Origin: Pelecanus crispus
Taxonomy: Eukaryota > Chordata > Aves > Pelecaniformes > Pelecanidae
Assembly (NCBI RefSeq): GCF_030463565.1
Contig: NC_134660.1
Location: 1,290,001 to 1,354,000, forward strand
Reading direction: 5' to 3'
Length of the DNA: 64,000 nt
Both the position numbers and the translations under genes were made by a program. The stretch's first letter is position 1. Every line of letters starts with the position of its first letter. Shown piece by piece: positions 34,276 to 46,800 of the stretch. The notes beneath the pieces were generated by a model. That model made no database searches. It was not told the origin of the DNA and saw nothing but the letters and a program-made list of their open reading frames with translations.

Positions 34276-37200
34276 GTAAGTCTCTGATGCTTTTTGAAGC
34301 TGTTGAGTGAAGAAGATGGAAAGGTAAGTGGAATCTAGTATGACTTCCTTGTTGTCATTCATCTATCTCATAACATTGAAGGTATTTTGGTTTGGGGTTT
34401 TTTTTTGTGGTTTTTTTGTTGTTGTTTGTTAACTGGTACCTGTTTTATCAATGACCATAAAATGTTACGGCGATCCTGAATTAGTATTGCTAAGTTAAAT
34501 GTATTTCTTGATTATCTTGGTGCAAACTGGAGTTGGTTGTTCTATTTTGGAATGACAGCAGTGCTGGAAAAGAGCAGAATTTGACCTGGTGGCTAGCATT
34601 TCCCACAGTTAACGTGACTTTTGGGTGTGTTTCTTCTTGGGTGCTCAGCCTCACAGTTTAAAGGGTCTGTGTCTTCTCAAATCTTGTCTTCCTTGGCCCT
34701 TTGAAAATTAGGCCTCTTTAAAGTGCTTTGCTTTGGAGAGCCTTTTGTGGGACCTTCTAGTGCTTGGGAATTTGGGGCTCCTTTCTGCGAGCGTACAAGG
34801 GCTCCCAGCCGAGCGGTGGGTGGGAGCTGGCATCCGAGGCTGAGGGCGCTTTCCAAAGCATTGAATGCCAGACGGGGGTTTTCTGGGCAAAGAGTTGCTG
34901 CAATGCTCACGTCCGCTTGTGAGCAGCGGTTTAGGAGTGATGGATTTGAGACATGCTATTGAAATTGAAGCCTGCAGAGCTGAGACTGTTCTGATCTTCT
35001 CAGGGGCTATCTTTGGGCCCTAGTGAAGGCTTGACTGCTTTGGTCTCAGATTCTCAGTCTCCCACTTTCCACAGATCTTGTTTCCTCCTCCTCTTTCACT
35101 TCCCTTGCACTTTTCCCCCATGCTTTTTACCCCCACCACCTCCCTGCCTTGTCCTTACTCTTTCATTTTCTCTGCTTCGGACGCTCCTCTTCCCCACCTC
35201 TCTCCGCTCAATGCACTCTTTCATGTCTACTCCCACTCTTGTTAGGAATCAGTAGTCATCAGTCAAGAATACAAAGAAATGAGGATTTATTTGGGACGAG
35301 GCCATAAGAGCTGATGGGCACCAAAGTTAGCTCCTTTGCACAGTGCAAAACGCTAGGCATATCTGCGTTTTGATTTATACCACAAAATAAATGTCTTCAT
35401 TTAGACTGATTAGAGACAAGGTTGGTCTGATAGTTAGCTAGTAATTGCAGCAAGAAAAGAGGTGTGGAGTTTGGGGCTGGTTGTTTTAAATAATCTGTGT
35501 GCTCAGATATGATGCACTTATGTAGAGTGCGGATGGAGGACGTGTGACAGGGATAATGGATGTTGGCCTAAATGGGACATGAAAGGGTGCTGAAGACCTC
35601 AAACTTGGCCTCGTCAGGCGAGCAATGTCTCTATGAAGTCTAGGGTTTCTCCTGGCATGTTTATTAAGCTTGTCTAAAGAGGTATTTGCTTTGCTAACTT
35701 TGAGTGGTGGTTTTTGGCAGCTCTAAGGGGCAGAGTTTGACATTACACTTGCAAGGTATGCAAACACTTGGCACCACTGGAAGTTTTCACACACAGATGA
35801 AATGCCAGGCTCGATGGAAGGATGCCCAAATGGGTGAATGGCGAGGAGATTGATAACACAGAAAAATTGCATACTACAAAAAGGAGGGGAAAAAGCTGGC
35901 ATCAGGAGCAGTTACATTGAAATGAGGTGTTAGTTCTTGGAAACTGGTAAGAGTGCTGAATAACAGCAAATCATGGGCTGGACTTTGTGTGTGTTCGTTC
36001 TGGATGAAAGTTGAGCAATTCTGGCTGATTGGATGCAGGCTGTTGGTAGTCTGAAACAGTAATATTAAAGGGGAAAAAGGCTGAACACAGGATTTTGGAA
36101 CCTTTTCTTTGCCCTGCCATGGTTCCACAAACCATGCCTACAGGGCATCATCAGAATGAATTTTTCTAGGTGGCTGCCAGTGGGATGGATATGGGTCAGG
36201 GTTGTGATTTCCTCTGGGTTTTTGAATTTGTGATGACTTGCTATCAGATTTTTTTGCTTAGTTGGGGGATTTGGGGGTTGGCTTGCTTGTTTTCTTTGCT
36301 TACTTTTTTCACTATAGAAGGTGAAGGCACAATGATTTTTTTTTTTTAAATGAATACGATGTCAGTCACCTGAGAGTTTAAATAGTTACTTCAGAGAAGT
36401 AAGTTAAGCTAAAGGGTGTGTCAAACAGTTCTGGTTTCTGAATTTGAACATCCTTGTGGGAAAAGTAGAAAGTTTTATTGCATGAACTGATTTTCATCAT
36501 GATCGAAGTTTGTCTTGGCTTCTCCGAGTGTGCGAACCTTCACTTTTACCGTGCCCCTTTTTGCTTCCGCACTCTCTTCTCCGGTTAGCCGGCGAGGTCC
36601 CTGGAGCAGGCGCCCTGCTCCCGTGTGCTAGTACGGAGCCTGCGCCACGATGGAGCCTCGGGGTGCTGCTGTCGTACCCGTAAGTGACCGAGGGCTGCTC
36701 CTTTTGGGCAGCGCAGGTGCCTGATGCAGGGGGGTAATCCATCTAGCTGTGGCCAGAAGAATGAATTAGCCGGATGTAGGAACATACTTACCATTCCTGT
36801 GGCTTTTTTCCGTCCCTTCTTAGCCCTGTTTTGCAACAGCAAGAGGTTGTGTCCTTAGGTGCAAGCCCACAGCGCTGTTAAAGGCTGCTATCTCCCGCCC
36901 TCCTGAATTTCCCGACTTTATTAATTCAAGGTTTTAACGGAAGCAGGTCTCTGGCTGGGCTGATGCTCGCTTCTGCTCTCCTTGCTATAAAAAATGGGGG
37001 AGTTTGGAGACAAGGGAATGCCACCGCCGTTCATTTTGAACACTCTTTTTCCTTGCGTGCTCTGAACTTCTCGTGGGAATCGGGAAGAACCTTCGAAGTT
37101 GTCTCTGGAGGGAGCAGGAGGGACTGAGCGAGTTGGGGATGACTTTACTCAATGAGGCATGGCCCAGCTCTATAGGATCGTCCCTAATGAGTGATTAAGA

Positions 37201-38693
37201 AGCTAATGTTTGTACAGTGCTGGGAGGCTGGGAAGCACTCTGGAAGTACTGAGTACTGTTACAATGATAAGTATTTCTTAGGAGACACTTCCCATGTAAT
37301 GTACTCTGCTCAGACCGCTTGAAGACTTTTCAGAAATGTTTTGTCTCTTCAACTGGTAGATCACTTAATTTGGCGGTGTCCGTTCATTTAGTTTTCCTGA
37401 AGCATTAGGTAGATACCCCAGCGTCCTGAGGGGCAGGAGTCGCGCATCTTAACAGTTAGCACTTCCAGGTATTGCTTTATCAGCTGGGGTTTCCCGGTGG
37501 CTCCTTAGCGGTGCTTCTGAGACCATTACAGAGCATCAGATCTCTTGCTGGAGGGATGCTGAGCCAGGAGCCGAGCGATTCACTCCGTGTCACGAGGAGA
37601 TCACACGGAGCTGAGGGGGCGAGGGCCACTGCGGCTTCTGTCCCCGCGCCTGGCTATCGGCTGTACTGCCGTGTCACAACAACATAAGCAACAATATATT
37701 GCCTTTTATATTACGCAGGTATCCGTTAGCATGTGGAAGGGAGCATAACTCACAGTGACAGGAATGTACTTTACGGGTTCTGTTAGGCATGGTCTCCAGG
37801 GTAAGAAATCTTGCCTCTGACTTCCAAGATTTTTCCATCATGTCAGCAGAGAACTTGGGCCAAACATACTTACAGCTCATTCAGTTCTGTGTGGTGGGTT
37901 TTTTTTTAAATATGTAAGTTCCGAGTGTCTTAAAATAAAATCCTTCAGCAAACATTCCCTTTGATTTATAAAAATGTGCTAAAAATGGCTTTTCTCTTAA
38001 AAGGTGTGGAGGGTGGTAGATGAGATGGTACTTCACTGTGCCCCAGAGGCTTGGGGGGCAACGGGGGGCACAGATATAAATGCAGCGTGCTGCGAGAGGT
38101 TTTGAGGGGGTCAGAACCGTAAAGAGGTGGCACATCCTTAATCCGTCTCCAGGTAATTCTTGAATCCATTTGCATCCCAGAGAAGGCCCCATTTGCTCAT
38201 GTTTGGCCTTCTAGAAATGGGTAGGGAAACAATAAAATACCGGTGAGTTTTGTACATAACTGTTCAGAAACAAGATGCCGGTGAGCCAGCTTGCAAATCC
38301 AGGGGGAAGTCTGTGAACTTCTTTTAGAAGTTTCTTGCCTGGTCCGTGGCAGCCTCCAGCGCAGCCCCTGCACGAGACTGAACGCGCTCCGCTCTGCCGG
38401 GGCGTGCGTACCGCGTTCCCTCTCAGCGGTGTTTTGGAGCACCCAGCCCTTTCTCCCCGCAGCGTGCGGTGTTCGCAACAACACGTGCTTCCCTGCTTCT
38501 AGGTAGTCCTCGCACCTACAACCACAGCCTCCGCTTTTGTTTTCCCGGGGCTTCCTGCAGGCTTCTGAACTCTGAGGAATCACTTCCTAAAGACGGAATT
38601 AATTGCTTTTAAAAATCCAGCCTGCAGGAATGTTTTCAGTGGCACCTGAAGGCGCTGGGGGTGTGGGTGGGCACGCAGCCTTGCTCAGGCAAG

Positions 38694-39773
38694 GGTGGGG
38701 GTGCAGTGTGGGGTGCAGGGTGCATTAGGGGGTGCATTGGTGGGTGTTCAGGGGGGTACATTGGGGGGTGCAGGGTGCATGGGGGGGCATGGGAGGCGGG
38801 CTGGTGTGCAGGGTGCATTGGGGGGTGCGGGGGGTGCATTGGGGGTGCAGGTTGGGGTGCAGGGTGCATGAGGGGCGGGCTGGTGTGCAGGGGGGTGCAT
38901 TGGGGGGTGCAGATGGGGGTGCAGGGTGCATTGAGGGGTGCATGAGGGGCGGGCTGGTATGCAGGGTGCATTGGGGGGTGCATGGGGGGCGGGCTGGTGT
39001 ACAGGGTGCGGGGGGGTGCATTGGGGGTGTGGGGGGTGCATTGGGGGTGCAGGTGGTGGTGCAGTGTGCATTGAGGGGTGCATGAGGGGTGGGCTGGTGT
39101 GCAGGTTGCATTGGGGGTGCAGGTTGGGGTGCAGGGTGCATTGAGGGGTGCATGAGGGGCGGGCTGGTTTGGGGGGTGCAGGTTGCATTGGGGGTGCATT
39201 GGGGGTGCAGGGTGCATTGAGGGGTGCATGGGGGGCGGGCTGGTGTGCAGGGTGCATTGGGGGGTGCATTGGGGTGCAGGTTGGGGTGCAGGGTGCATTG
39301 AGGGGTGCATGAGGGGCGGGCTGGTTTGGGGGTGCATTGGGGGTGCAGGGTGCATTGGGGGGTGCATCGGGGGTGCAGGTTGGGGTGCAGGGTGCATTGA
39401 GGGGTGCATGAGGGGCGGGCTGGTTTGGGGGTGCATTGGGGGTGCAGGGTGCATTGGGGGGTGCATTGGGGGTGCAGGTTGGGGTGCAGGGTGCATTGAG
39501 GGGTGCATGAGGGGCGGGCTGGTTTGGGGGTGCAGGTTGGGGGTGCAGGTTGCATTGGGGGTGCATTGGGGGTGCAGGGTGCATTGAGGGGTGCATGAGG
39601 GGCGGGCTGGTTTGGGGGTGCAGGTTGCTTTGGGGGTGCAGGGTGCATTGAGGGGTGCATGGGAGGCGGGCTGGTGTGGGGGTGCATTGGGGGCGGGCTG
39701 GTGTGGGGGGTGCATTGGGGGGTGCATTGGGGGGTGCATTGGGGGGTGCATGGGGGGTGCATGGGGGGGTGCG
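38694..39773 (+). repeat. G-rich minisatellite, 11-bp unit with higher-order repeats
   Basis: About 1.08 kb is built from variants of an 11-bp unit, TTGGGGGTGCA or GGGGTGCATTG. A longer landmark, GAGGGGCGGGCTGGT, recurs at 39154, 39230 (variant), 39311, 39410, 39509 and 39597, giving spacings of 76, 81, 99, 99 and 88 bases. The 99 and 88 values are exact multiples of 11. Near the right end the array becomes pure 12-13-bp GGGGGGTGCATT units. Nearly all C residues sit in the TGCA and GGCGGGCTGG words, so the + strand is strongly G-skewed and has many G4-capable runs. Neither strand has stop codons for long distances, which creates the longest open frames in the window; these are artefacts. Confidence 0.95.
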
Positions 39774-39860
39774 GGCGCGGTGGCAGCGGCGGAGTTCTGC
39801 AGCGCCCCCGTGTGGCGCAGGCCGGCGCCGCTGCGCAGCTGGGAACCCGCGTGGGCGCCT
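39770..39860. other. CpG-rich segment abutting the minisatellite
   Basis: GCGGGCGCGG, GCGGCGG and GCCGGCGCCGC words follow directly on the minisatellite, with about a dozen CpGs in 90 bases. It could be a small CpG island that seeded or borders the array. No exon is identified. Confidence 0.45.
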
Positions 39861-41170
39861 TTTGCTTTCTTGTTACTTTTAATAAAAGAGAAAAAACCCC
39901 AAAACAAACCAACACCACACCCCCCCCTCCCCCCGAAAAACCCACCTCCAACCCAGGTGTTTCTGCGGATTTCTTCTTCCCGCTGCGGGAGCTTGGGCGG
40001 CTCGGTGTGGGCTGAATCCAAGCCCTTGTGTGGATGGAGTAAGGGCAGATCTCTGCTTTTTCCAAACCAAAAGTGGAAATTGTGGTTTCCTTCCCCAGTG
40101 ACAGCCTGATGTCCGCTGCGCCGGGATAAGCAGCGGTGGCGAGGCACTGGTGACCGATGCAGGGGAGGGTGGCGTGGCCTGGGGCGCTCAGCCGGCGCTG
40201 CGGCCCCAGGGAGCCGCTCACCCAAACGCAGCTGAATTTCAGGTGTAATAAGAAAGTGTGTGAAATAAAACGCAGACTCAGAACCCGTTTCAGAAATGCT
40301 GAGTATCTGCAAGTTCGATGGGCTGTATAGATCAAACCCTGACTGCCTGCAGATGAGTGGAAATGCCTCTTATGCTGGAGTTGAAAGCTTTACATTTTTC
40401 TTTTCAAATACCATTAGAAGCAATTATCTCTGCCTCCCTGATGTCCAGAAATGTCTTTTGTTGCTTTTGACCGGGTTATTATAAACTTGCTGTTGAGGTA
40501 CTTTTAAGCCTTATGAAACAGCGTAAGAACCGTTCGGGGAAGGGGTTTGCGAGGAGCGCGGTTGCTGTTGAAGGCTTCTCCTGGCTTGTCTCCTTTCTGA
40601 CCTCGGGCATCGTCCGGATGAGCCCAGGCAGCGAGAGGTTAAAACACGGAGCAGTTATGTCTCCTGATTCCTTACCATGACTGGGAGCAGGTTGGACCAG
40701 CTCAATATGAGTTTTGCCAAGGGGAGGAGAACAGGCACGAATCCACGTGTAAGAAAACAACGTGTTTTCTAAAAAATATCTACTAATAGCGCGTGAGAGT
40801 TTGTAAAGAAATCAGACTCCCTTTAAGCTACAGAGCTCATGTTCCTTGATTTATCGTTTTCTGAATGGAAATGCACCATAACATTAGTGCTTTCAAGCCC
40901 AGTGTGATAATGTCTCTGGCATTGTGCAAATAAGTTCCTGGAACGGTACTCTGGCTGGTCAAAAGGTTTGGCTATATTTTATACAGAGCAACTCGGTTCA
41001 CCTCTATATTAAGGATTATTTGTTCGGGGTGGAGAGGAGGAGGGTGGGTTGCTTGCAGGCTGCCAGAAATAGATGCATAAATTATATAGGAAAGCTCAGA
41101 CCTTTGTAGAGATCAAGCAGCGGTGAGAGTAATGCTACCAAGATTTTCAGCTTTCATTTAAAACAAACAA

Positions 41171-41214
41171 ATGGGAAAAAAAAACCCAACCCCAAATCCC
41201 AACCCAACCCAAAG
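41171..41214 (+). repeat. A- and CCCAA-rich low-complexity tract
   Basis: A poly-A run is followed by degenerate AACCC/CCCAA units. Similar A-then-CCC tracts occur at about 39890, 47405 and 53290. This is simple sequence; the units are too irregular for telomeric CCCTAA. Confidence 0.7.
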
Positions 41215-44200
41215 TGGCTTCATGTTCTCATCTGGGATTTTACAGCTGCAGCGAATTGTAGTGCAAGTAATTGCTCCAGAAATCCTGACTTGCGGCTGCA
41301 GCTCCCATCAGCCGGGCACGTCGAGCTGCAGGTGCTGGTCCTGAGGGCAGCCGGCGGAGCCCGCAGTTTTGCGGGTGCCCGTTTTGAGCCCAGAGTCGTT
41401 TTTCCTCAAGCGGAGGCATGTGGAAGTTGGTCCGAGCGGCTGTTCTTGTGCTAAGGGTGTCTGTGGAAGGCTGGGCAGTTGCAGGTGCCTTCTGTCTCGT
41501 CTAATCTCCCCCCTTGTCTTCCCCTGCACCCCATAAAAGCCGTTCTTCTGTATAAAGTGTTGAAACATAACACATCGGCACTGACTGATGGGAGGACCAG
41601 AGGGCGAGATCTCTTAGGATTGTCCTGTCGGCTGGTTCCTTAGGGCTTTTTTTGGGACATAATCCTGACACACACCGGATCAGGCCCCGAAATGTTTTGG
41701 TCCAGCCTGTCCCTTAAGCTCACACATCTAAATGGGATGCAATTTCATGGTGGTTATTTGCAAGTGAGGACTGTCAACCTCAGGATTCAAGCCCTGGCTT
41801 TAAAAGCATGAGTTGCTTTTACACAAAATAATGTGTTTGTGATTCGGTCTTTGGGTGTTGCATGCCTTAGTTTGTGGTTTGGAAGGAGGTTTCTGCCCAA
41901 CCGCTGGGATGTTTGCTTGTTTTCTAAGCTGAGATTCTCAAGTAATTCCTTGACCTCACCAGCGCTTAAGAAAAATAAAAATGTTATGAAACATGTGGTG
42001 TAAAATCTCAGCAGTTTGGTGGGTCTGTGGGCCCCAGACAGGAGTTTTAATTCAAATTGCTTAGAAGTCAGTGAAATGCCAATAACTTATTAATGAGGCT
42101 TTTCTAAAGCAAAAATCCTGCCTTCTTCGCTGTTTGCCGACAGGGAAAAAGCATAATTGAAGTTTCTTTATATTGCTTTGTAAGTGCAGGATCAGATGAA
42201 TAGATTTATTTTTCCGTACCTAGAGGGACAGTCTTTAATGACAAGGTGTTACTTGGATTTTTTTTTTTAGTAAGCGGCTTAGCAACAGTGAGCTTGCATG
42301 AAAATGGGGAGCGTTGGCTTATGATCGCAGCTTAAAATTAATTGTAGCAGAGGATGCCCTCAGCCCGTAGATTATTTCAGCGGGAGCAGGGGGCTGGGTG
42401 CACGGGCACCTTTGAGCCGACGCTGTCGGGCGCGTGGTCGCGGGTGGTGTGGCAGCTGTCAGGAGCCGGGATGGAGCTTCCTCTCGTGGCGAGCTGCGTG
42501 TTCCTCATGTCAAAGGCACGTGAATTATCAATGCGCAAGTTGCTGTTGCGTTGGGGGCTGGGATAACTTACGCGCCCGCCTCCTAAAGGCCTTTTTATTC
42601 ATCAGTATGTAAATCCGAGGCATAAACGCTTTGTGTCTCTGTGTTCTCCCCAGCAGAGGGATCAATATGCAGGAAATGTAAGTTAACAAAGTGTCGGGGT
42701 GGAACTTCATTACAGCGTCTCTTCTGCCCTTTTTTAAAAAGAAGCGATTCTGGTTTCCTAAATCAACAGGCAACACAGTCTCTTGTTACCGACCTGCACG
42801 AGGTTTTCGCTGTGGGAGGGGGGCTCAGAGCGCGGGATGCTGAGGTGCGGTGGTCGGGCAGGTGCCGGTTTTGGATCAGCCGGTCGGTGGCCTGTGGCCG
42901 TGCAGAAGCAGCTGCGGGATGCCCAGAGCCCCCGGCTGGCACCAGGGACCTCGCCGTGACTCGGGAAATGGTATTTCGCCTTTGCAGAAGTGCCAGGGGT
43001 TGAGCGTGCTTGGTACCGGTATCCATGGAGTTACAGCAAATCTAGACTTGACATTCTTGCACCAAATATACGAATAGTAAGGTAAGATATTTGGTGGCTT
43101 CTGCGTGCATACGTCAACAGGAACGAGGGTAAGAGATGCTCTAGGTTATGCGCTTGAAACATACTGAGGTTATAGCAAAGATTTGGGTTTTGCTTTTTTC
43201 ATAGTAGGGTTTTGAGCGTAATGAGGTCGTTAGCAGAGGAGGTGAAGCTCTTCCTCTGCTCGAATGACAAGATGACTTGTCTGAAACCAGGGTAAGCTTC
43301 TCTTCATTCCTCTGTGGGACGCATTTGCGTGACAACTCGAGGACAAAAAGGCAAACAAAACATGTGCTTGCCCCATGTTCCGGGTCCATGTGCACGCAGA
43401 GCCGCGGGGGCCCTTCTCTCTTGGGGGGAAAAGCAAGAGACGTTCCGAATAAAGACAGCCTCATCCCACAGACGCGCTCAGAGTATTGTCCGCTCACCTG
43501 GGTGGAACTGCTCTTGGGAATAATGATGACTGTACCCATATCTTGCAGGATCAATCTTGAAACACTAATAAGTCCCAAAATACAACATTCCCAGCTGAGA
43601 GAAATGGTCTGGACAGCAATAAAAGCCCCTGCTATATATACGTTAACACGTGCTAAACTACTACTGACTTCATTCCAACTTAAGCATGTGCTTAAATGTG
43701 TGGTGCGGTGTGAGCCACAGGGAATACATTAAATTATTACTCAGGTTATGTAGTGCTGAAAATCACTACATGCAAAAATAAAGCCACTGTCCTGAAGAAT
43801 TTAATTTAAAGACCGGTTATAATAAATTCTAAAGTGAAACGCGTTAAAGGACAACTGGAGGGAAGAAAAGGCCGCCTCTTTTTTTTTTTTTCTTTTAATT
43901 TATTTCATTTCTCCTTTAAACGTAAGGACTCCAGGTAACTTTATTCAGCAAGCTTCTCCCTAGAGCTGTTGTACCTGCTGGTGGGGTTACTCAAGCAAAG
44001 AGGCAACGTTGGATGTTCTGTCATTCTCATTTTGCACGAAGGCATTTTGCGTGTGCGTGTGCACATGTGTATTTTAAAGAGTAGCTTTGTTTAAGGCTTA
44101 CGGTGATGAACTACTTCTTAAAACAAGTTAAACTTTTATTGTTTAACCCTCGGAGAGATGTGGCAGTTGGAAGAGATTGGGTGTCCAGATTGATTTTTGG

Positions 44201-46289
44201 TCTGTGTTGAAGGGTGGCTGTGAGTGTGCGGACACGTACCTGTGCGCGGTGGGGGCAGAGCCGGTGGGGCGCTGAGCAAACACGGGGACTTCTTCTAATC
44301 CAGTGTCACGGGAAGAGCAGCCGAGACAATCGGCATCATCCTTCACCCTGATAATGCTTTCTCGCCAACTAATAGCTCCTTGTTCATCAAGGAAACGAAT
44401 GTGTGTGGAGGTGACACGCTCTTCACCCGCTGCTCTTTGTTCTAGGGTCCTCCAGACTGATTGTATCAGCTCCAGCACTGACAAATAGCCCCCCCAAACT
44501 TTAACACTATGTAAAATTGAGTTATGGGGTTTTAAGGTTAGACTCCTCTGGCTGAAGGTTGATTGTCTCCGAGAGATAAAGGAATCAGTACTCAACAATA
44601 ACAAAATCTTTGCCATAGGATAATGCCTGTTATTGAGCTCAAAGCTCTCTTTATTTGGTTACAAAGCTTCACCCCTATTTTTTTTCCCTGCACTCATAGG
44701 TTAAAGTGGGAGCTGCTGTTTGAAATTGGTGAATTGCTGCCGTTCCTCTATCCACCCTCACCCTGTGCTTGAACAAACGTTCTGGCAGATAGATCAATTC
44801 CTTGAAGCATCCCATCACCCAGGGCTGTGTCTCTGCAGCTGCAGTTTTTAACCAAGTTGCCCTCGCAATGACACCTTCCCAGCAGCAAAGCAATGCAAAG
44901 ATGCTGCTGGCACTTGGGTAGCCTTTGGAGAAAGAAGCCTTGACTTCCTTGCCTGGACAAACCCAAGGAGCTTACTAGGCATGTCAAAGAGTAGTAGGAG
45001 AGCATTAGCCTGGTTTTAGAGTAAGATTCATCCACTGGACTGGAGGAGATAATTCTCATTGAGCTGGGGCCGATGTGGAGTGCAAGTGGCACCTTGTTCA
45101 GATTCTCTGGCCAAAGAACTATTTTGCATTTAGTAGTGAGACTGGCCATCTGCTGTAAATGAAAATGGTCTCGCATCACTCTGCTGAGGATCAAAGCATT
45201 AACAAAAATGATGGCATTTGAAGGAAGAAATCAGGAGTTTATTTTAACTTTAAACTGATGGTATCTGGGGCAAAGGCATTCAGTGCTGAGACAGTCTTAT
45301 GTTGAGGGCAACAGGAGCCTGCCAAAAGAGATGCCTAGGAGGGGCTGTGCTAGCTGTGGGCGAAGAAGTCACAAAAACCAAGGGAGGACAAAATTTAGTG
45401 GAGCAAAGCTCCCTGAACTCTCTGAACTCCTTCCAAATCCTGGAAGCACTCTGCCTTTCCTGATAAACACCTGATGCATGAGGTGTGTGGAGAGGACATG
45501 CATGATAGAGATGAACTTTCCTTGAAGATTTGGAGCAGGCAGGCAGTTGGTGTCAATCTTTGAAAATATATATAGGGTGGTGCTGTCCACCCCCCATAAC
45601 TTGTATCTCTGCTTTACCCAATTTTAGTTACCTAAAAAGACAGAACTCTGCTGTCCCCCAAAGGCCGTGGACGTCTGCAGGAGAGGTCTTTGGCTCAGTG
45701 GAGCTTTCAAGTCTACCCTGATTTCTGCTTCCTTAAACTTCATTCATATCCTCGTGCTTCAAAGCAGACCTGGTTATTCCAGGGAGCTGTGGGCTACAGG
45801 ATGAGTTCAGAGATCCCCTGACCTTGGAGGCAAATGGTTTCCATCCTGTTCCTGTGCACGCCCTTCGTGTGGTCAGGGTATTAGGTGTGAGTTGCCAAGA
45901 TTTCGGGCCAGATCCAGTGTTGGGGTTTAGCCTGTGTTGGTGTTGCATCATCGCTGGAAGAAGCCTACTGTTATCCTGGCTCCCCTGCTCTCAGTGGCAG
46001 AGGTCCCTCACCTCTGTGCACCAAGCAACCAGTTTATTTTTGAGATCCTCAATTATGTGGCATATTCTTTTCTCCCTTTTTACACCATAACGTTCCCTGG
46101 TGCTGGATGTGCTCTGGATTACTTTTTTTTGTTACCCTAGTTTATTCTTTAGCAGGATGAATCTCATTTTATTATTCTATCCATATTCCTAACCTCTCTG
46201 TGTCCCCTACTATTATTTCCTCTGCTTTCACTTGATATTTGCATTACCACCTAATTTAGTATCTTCCTGCTCATTGAATTAATGGACTG

Positions 46290-46800
46290 TTTACTTGCCT
46301 TAGATAAAACGGGGACTAATACCCTGCAGTACCCCAACACAGACGCTTCTTCCCCACGTGACAGAAAGCCATTTATCACCAGCTTTTGTCTGTGGCCCTT
46401 GGGCCAATTTTCAGTCTGTGACGATTGCTTCTATCCAAGCTGAGGTAAATTAATTTTTTCAGTGAGATTTGCTGTGGCACCACATCAAACGCTCAGTAAA
46501 GTCTCTAGATATATTACATCTTCCACATTACCCTTCGTCTGCTAATTTTGTAGCTTGATCAGAAAGGCTGACCGTATGTGCCTAAGGTCATTCGCTCTTT
46601 AAAAACCCAAAGGTTGCTTGTTGCTAAGAAGGCAATTATAGCCTAGGTGCTCATAAAGTAATTTAGTCCCTTTTTGATTTTTTTTTTAAATCTGTTCCAT
46701 TATTTTATGAGAGTGACATTACATTTGCCAGAGCATTTTTCAGCTTCACCTTGGTATTGTGTTTTTAAACTTTGATGCTACCTTTGATTATTGCCTTCTC
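46290..46800 (-). mobile_element. Ancient CR1/L3-type LINE fragment (reverse-transcriptase region)
   Basis: On the + strand the order 'ctgcagtaccccaacac', 'gccaattttcagtctgtg', 'ggcaccacatcaaacgctc', 'agtaaagtctctagatatat', 'tctgctaattttgtagc' and 'tctgttccattattttatga' is present. It matches the reverse complement of the CR1-superfamily reverse-transcriptase end, whose phrases include tgtcaaatgccttactaaag, tccaaatatattatgtcc and cactaattttgttacc. The fragment is collinear over about 500 bases, heavily mutated and without an open frame. It is an old copy, likely shared among sauropsids, and is inactive. Confidence 0.75.

Noticed and set aside
35520-35550. ATGGAGGACGTG resembling the expected start of the next SKAP1 exon (MED)
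   Set aside because: A stop codon follows immediately (MEDV then TGA) and there is no pyrimidine-rich acceptor.
38694-39773. CRISPR-like array
   Set aside because: Units are contiguous tandem repeats without unique spacers, in vertebrate intron DNA.
38636-40335. Minus-strand open frames of 558 and 536 codons, the longest in the window
   Set aside because: They consist mostly of MHPP/CTPQ-type repeats imposed by the 11-bp minisatellite. Parallel frames are open on both strands, and there is no domain, signal or splice support.
41171-41214. Interstitial telomeric repeat
   Set aside because: Units are irregular AACCC/CCCAA with long A runs and not CCCTAA.
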